Origin: Hymenobacter crusticola
GTDB taxonomy: Bacteria; Bacteroidota; Bacteroidia; Cytophagales; Hymenobacteraceae
DNA: 64,000 nt
Assembly (NCBI RefSeq): GCF_002154225.1
Contig: NZ_MTSE01000002.1
Coordinates: 620,001 to 684,000 of the forward strand
Direction of reading: 5' to 3'
This document shows, piece by piece, positions 61,689 through 64,000 of this stretch. A program made the translations under genes and the position numbers. Below the pieces are notes generated by a model that saw nothing but the letters and a program-made list of their open reading frames with translations, ran no database searches and was not told where the DNA came from. Position 1 is the first letter of the stretch. Each line of letters begins with the position of its first letter.

Positions 61689-64000
61689 GTGCCATTTGGC
61701 CTTTATCATCAACTTATTTTAGCTCGTTTGATATACTCGCGCTCCTCTCCCTTGGTGTTGTTGTTGGCTGCGGCGCTTTGTTTTTTGGGAGCGTATCTAA
61801 GCAATCATTATGGACAGGGAAGTGGCGTGCTGCTTCGCACCGATGCCACTCGTCTTCAAACCTTGGTCACGGAGGCCGAACTTACTGCAGATCGCGATGC
61901 CGGCGAAGTAGCCGATCGGTTGCAGAAAGGGCAGTTAGATTTTAGCTGGTTTGTGGGGCGCACAACGTACCACTGCTTCATTTTCCGGGGCGAGCGGCTC
62001 TTATATTGGTCAGACCATACGACCATGCCAGAGCCTGAGATTGCGACTCAGAACTTCCGGGAAAGACTCATCGACACTAAGTTTGGTCACTTTTTGGCGT
62101 TGCGTCGACTGGCTGGTGCCTACACCATTCTAACCTATGTGCCTTTGGAGCGGCACTATGGTATTAGCAACCGCTACTTACGTGAAGGTGCCGAACGCGC
62201 GTTATTCCGAGGGCTCAATGTTCAATTAGTTGCTAATTCGGCCAAGAGGAATTTGCCGCGCTTGTACTCTTCTACGGGTGCGTACTTGTTTTCCTTGGAA
62301 AGCTTGCAGCCTAATCCCGTTACAGGCAAGTATTTACCCTTAGCGCTGCTCTTACTTGGCTTTGGTTTGTACTTGAACGGATGGGTACGGCTATCGCAAC
62401 AACAGTTTATGCAGGGGAAAACTTTGCTCGGTGCTGTTACAGTGGTGTTTCCATTAGCTGCCTTTAGAGCAGCCTTACTTTATTTTGGGTTACCATTCTC
62501 CTTCATAGAAGTCCGCATCTTCGACCCAAAGGTATACGCTGCTTCCTGGTTATCTCCTTCTCTGGGAGATTTATTGATCAATGCGCTCCTACTCTTACTG
62601 GTCGCTTATTACACGTTCTTTCTTTTTCGCCACTATGGCCTAGCAAACCGGGTACAGCGTATCCATAAAACGGCATCCCGTCTTACTATCGCCTCTTGTG
62701 CCGTTGTCCTATTTTTTGGCCTATTAGAGTTGTTATTTGATTTTTACGCTAACAGCTTCAATAATTCGCAATTAGTATTAGATGTTACCCAGAACATCCA
62801 AGTATCTGGGTTCAAGTTGCTCCTCTGTTTAGCTATCGTATTACACACCACCGGCTATCTGATTGGCTTCTATTTGTTGTCGCAAGTGTTTTTAGCGGCA
62901 GTCCGACCAGTCACTCGTGTGCTAGGTCTAATGCTGCTAGCAATTTGCGGATTGTGCTTCTTGCCTCTTGGCTTAGTGCTGTCAAAAGTCCATTTCATTC
63001 TGCTCGGACTTACACTAATTTTCTTCTGGGTAGTGCGCTTTACTGGCTTAAGGCGAGTAGGGACAATTGTGTCGTATCAGATCTACCTCTTTGCTTTCTT
63101 GATGCTCAGCGTTAGTTCTATTGTAGGAGCTTTGGCCCTATACGAGCGTTTCGATCGTCAATTGGTATCAAGTAAGAAGAAGATAGCGGGTAATATGCTT
63201 GTCGATAATGACTTGCAAGGCGAATACATGCTAGGTGTTCGTACACGTGAGATTGCCGCCGACCCGCTAATCAGTTCTATGATGGCTAGCATCTTCACAA
63301 ATCCAGAGCTAGTACGACAGCGAATAGTGAAGTATTACTTGCGTGGCTATTTCGACAAATACGAAATTATAGTAACGCTTTTTGATGCAGCTGGTCGGCC
63401 GATTCGAGGAGAGGCAAACACCACTACGCTACCGCAACTACGGAAGCTCTTACTACGCGCCGCAGATAGTACTGATCAAGAAAATTTGTACTTGATTCGG
63501 GGGGCTAATTCGTTTAGTACGAGGCGGTATGTGGCATTCGTGCCAGTTCCCACACCAGCAGGAGGGACGGGTACAATCCTGCTAGAGCTTTCCTTGAAGA
63601 AGCTGACGGCATACAGCGTAGTTCCAGAATTGCTAGTAGATCAAAAGTTCTTCCAGCCGGGGCTAGGTCCCGATTTAAGCTATGCTGGCTACGAAAACGG
63701 TCATTTAGTATATAGTGAAGGGGATTTCGATTACGCCAATCGGCTTTCCTTGCAACAGCTACGGAATCCTCGGTTGTACGATCCGGGGCTTTCCATCCGG
63801 GGCTTTCATCACTTAGCAATCGGCGGCCCGCAGGATCGGACGGTTGTGGTAACGACAGCGACATACTCCTTCGGCGATTGGCTAGCAAACTTTTCCTTCC
63901 TGTTTCTACTACATGCTTTCTTCTTTTTGCTCTGCACTGCCTTTTACATGGTCGTGGAAGGGCGTTATATAGATGTGTTTCGGGCCAACTTTAGCACGAA
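61689..64000 (+). CDS. large multi-span membrane sensor-like protein, partial (runs off the window)
   Basis: A single frame is open from about 61689 to the right edge (770 codons and more). GTG 61689 gives M-P-F-G-L-Y-H-Q; TTG 61728 is an alternative. One N-terminal span (SPLVLLLAAALCFLGAYLSN), an extracytoplasmic domain of about 170 residues, then about seven spans (about 210-500), a second extracytoplasmic domain (about 505-735: DNDLQGEYMLGVRTREIAA, PAGGTGTILLELSLKK), and a last span (NFSFLFLLHAFFFLLCTAFY). The domain layout suggests a membrane histidine kinase whose catalytic part is outside the window, but no kinase motif is visible here. Confidence 0.75.
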   Translation, partial: MPFGLYHQLILARLIYSRSSPLVLLLAAALCFLGAYLSNHYGQGSGVLLRTDATRLQTLVTEAELTADRDAGEVADRLQKGQLDFSWFVGRTTYHCFIFRGERLLYWSDHTTMPEPEIATQNFRERLIDTKFGHFLALRRLAGAYTILTYVPLERHYGISNRYLREGAERALFRGLNVQLVANSAKRNLPRLYSSTGAYLFSLESLQPNPVTGKYLPLALLLLGFGLYLNGWVRLSQQQFMQGKTLLGAVTVVFPLAAFRAALLYFGLPFSFIEVRIFDPKVYAASWLSPSLGDLLINALLLLLVAYYTFFLFRHYGLANRVQRIHKTASRLTIASCAVVLFFGLLELLFDFYANSFNNSQLVLDVTQNIQVSGFKLLLCLAIVLHTTGYLIGFYLLSQVFLAAVRPVTRVLGLMLLAICGLCFLPLGLVLSKVHFILLGLTLIFFWVVRFTGLRRVGTIVSYQIYLFAFLMLSVSSIVGALALYERFDRQLVSSKKKIAGNMLVDNDLQGEYMLGVRTREIAADPLISSMMASIFTNPELVRQRIVKYYLRGYFDKYEIIVTLFDAAGRPIRGEANTTTLPQLRKLLLRAADSTDQENLYLIRGANSFSTRRYVAFVPVPTPAGGTGTILLELSLKKLTAYSVVPELLVDQKFFQPGLGPDLSYAGYENGHLVYSEGDFDYANRLSLQQLRNPRLYDPGLSIRGFHHLAIGGPQDRTVVVTTATYSFGDWLANFSFLFLLHAFFFLLCTAFYMVVEGRYIDVFRANFST

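Noticed and set aside
1-64000. CRISPR array, tRNA or rRNA genes, insertion sequence, prophage or defence island
   Set aside because: No regular direct repeats with spacers, no TpsiC-type tRNA ends or rRNA signatures, no transposase, integrase, phage or restriction genes were seen on reading both strands.

Overview
The window looks like chromosome of a Bacteroidota bacterium of the Hymenobacter type (Cytophagales). The reasons are two SusC/SusD-type outer-membrane pairs, a complete alternative complex III (ActABCDEF) next to an aa3-type cytochrome oxidase, promoters of the Bacteroidota form (TTG, about 19 bases, TAnnTTTG), almost no Shine-Dalgarno sequences before genes, and many lipoproteins and M14/GSCFA/DUF2721-type genes. 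Genus is an inference; there is no rRNA or tRNA gene in the window to confirm it.

Layout. 1-1.9 kb: end of a SusC gene and its SusD partner. 1.9-5.8 kb (minus strand): release factor 2 with its programmed frameshift, branched-chain aminotransferase, a PduO-type cobalamin adenosyltransferase and a LolD-like ABC ATPase. 5.8-10.7 kb (minus): a large membrane-TPR protein of unknown function, gatC, a PlsC-type acyltransferase and a Nudix hydrolase. 10.7-12 kb: a probable structured small RNA, a small acidic protein and rnhB. 12-14.5 kb (minus): a CZB zinc-binding protein, a CHASE3 histidine kinase and an Rcp1-like response regulator. 14.7-22.3 kb: housekeeping genes (gcvT, comB, MazG-like, dtd, a membrane glycosyltransferase, mltG, a methyltransferase, rnd). 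22.3-23.2 kb: a 0.9 kb non-coding leader region. 23.2-27.7 kb: a complete SusC/SusD pair. 27.7-36 kb: small hypothetical, membrane and secreted proteins, an M14 peptidase, queA and two lipoproteins. 36-42.6 kb (minus): priA, a DUF255 thioredoxin-fold protein, and a GSCFA protein with a long disordered AT-hook tail. 42.8-44 kb (minus): rpsF-rpsR-rplI. 44.4-61.6 kb (plus): actABCDEF, cytochrome oxidase subunits II, I, III, III and IV, heme A and heme O synthases, SCO1, DUF420 and a small membrane protein. 61.7-64 kb: start of a large multi-span membrane protein that runs off the window.

The best-ordered system is the respiratory block. Quinol would be oxidised by the Act complex, electrons would pass through ActE/ActA hemes to CuA of subunit II and then to subunit I, while CtaA, CtaB and SCO1 supply heme A and copper. 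Two near-consensus promoters face away from each other in the 0.4 kb between the ribosomal operon and actA.

I did not find an obviously new multi-gene defence or mobile system. The most striking unexplained signal is a high-frequency octamer, A-S-CTAG-S-T (S = G or C), spread through genes and spacers at more than ten times chance. Others worth attention are the candidate small RNA near 10.9 kb, a family of imperfect inverted repeats sitting between co-directional genes, the CZB/CHASE3 kinase module, and the leader of the second susC gene.
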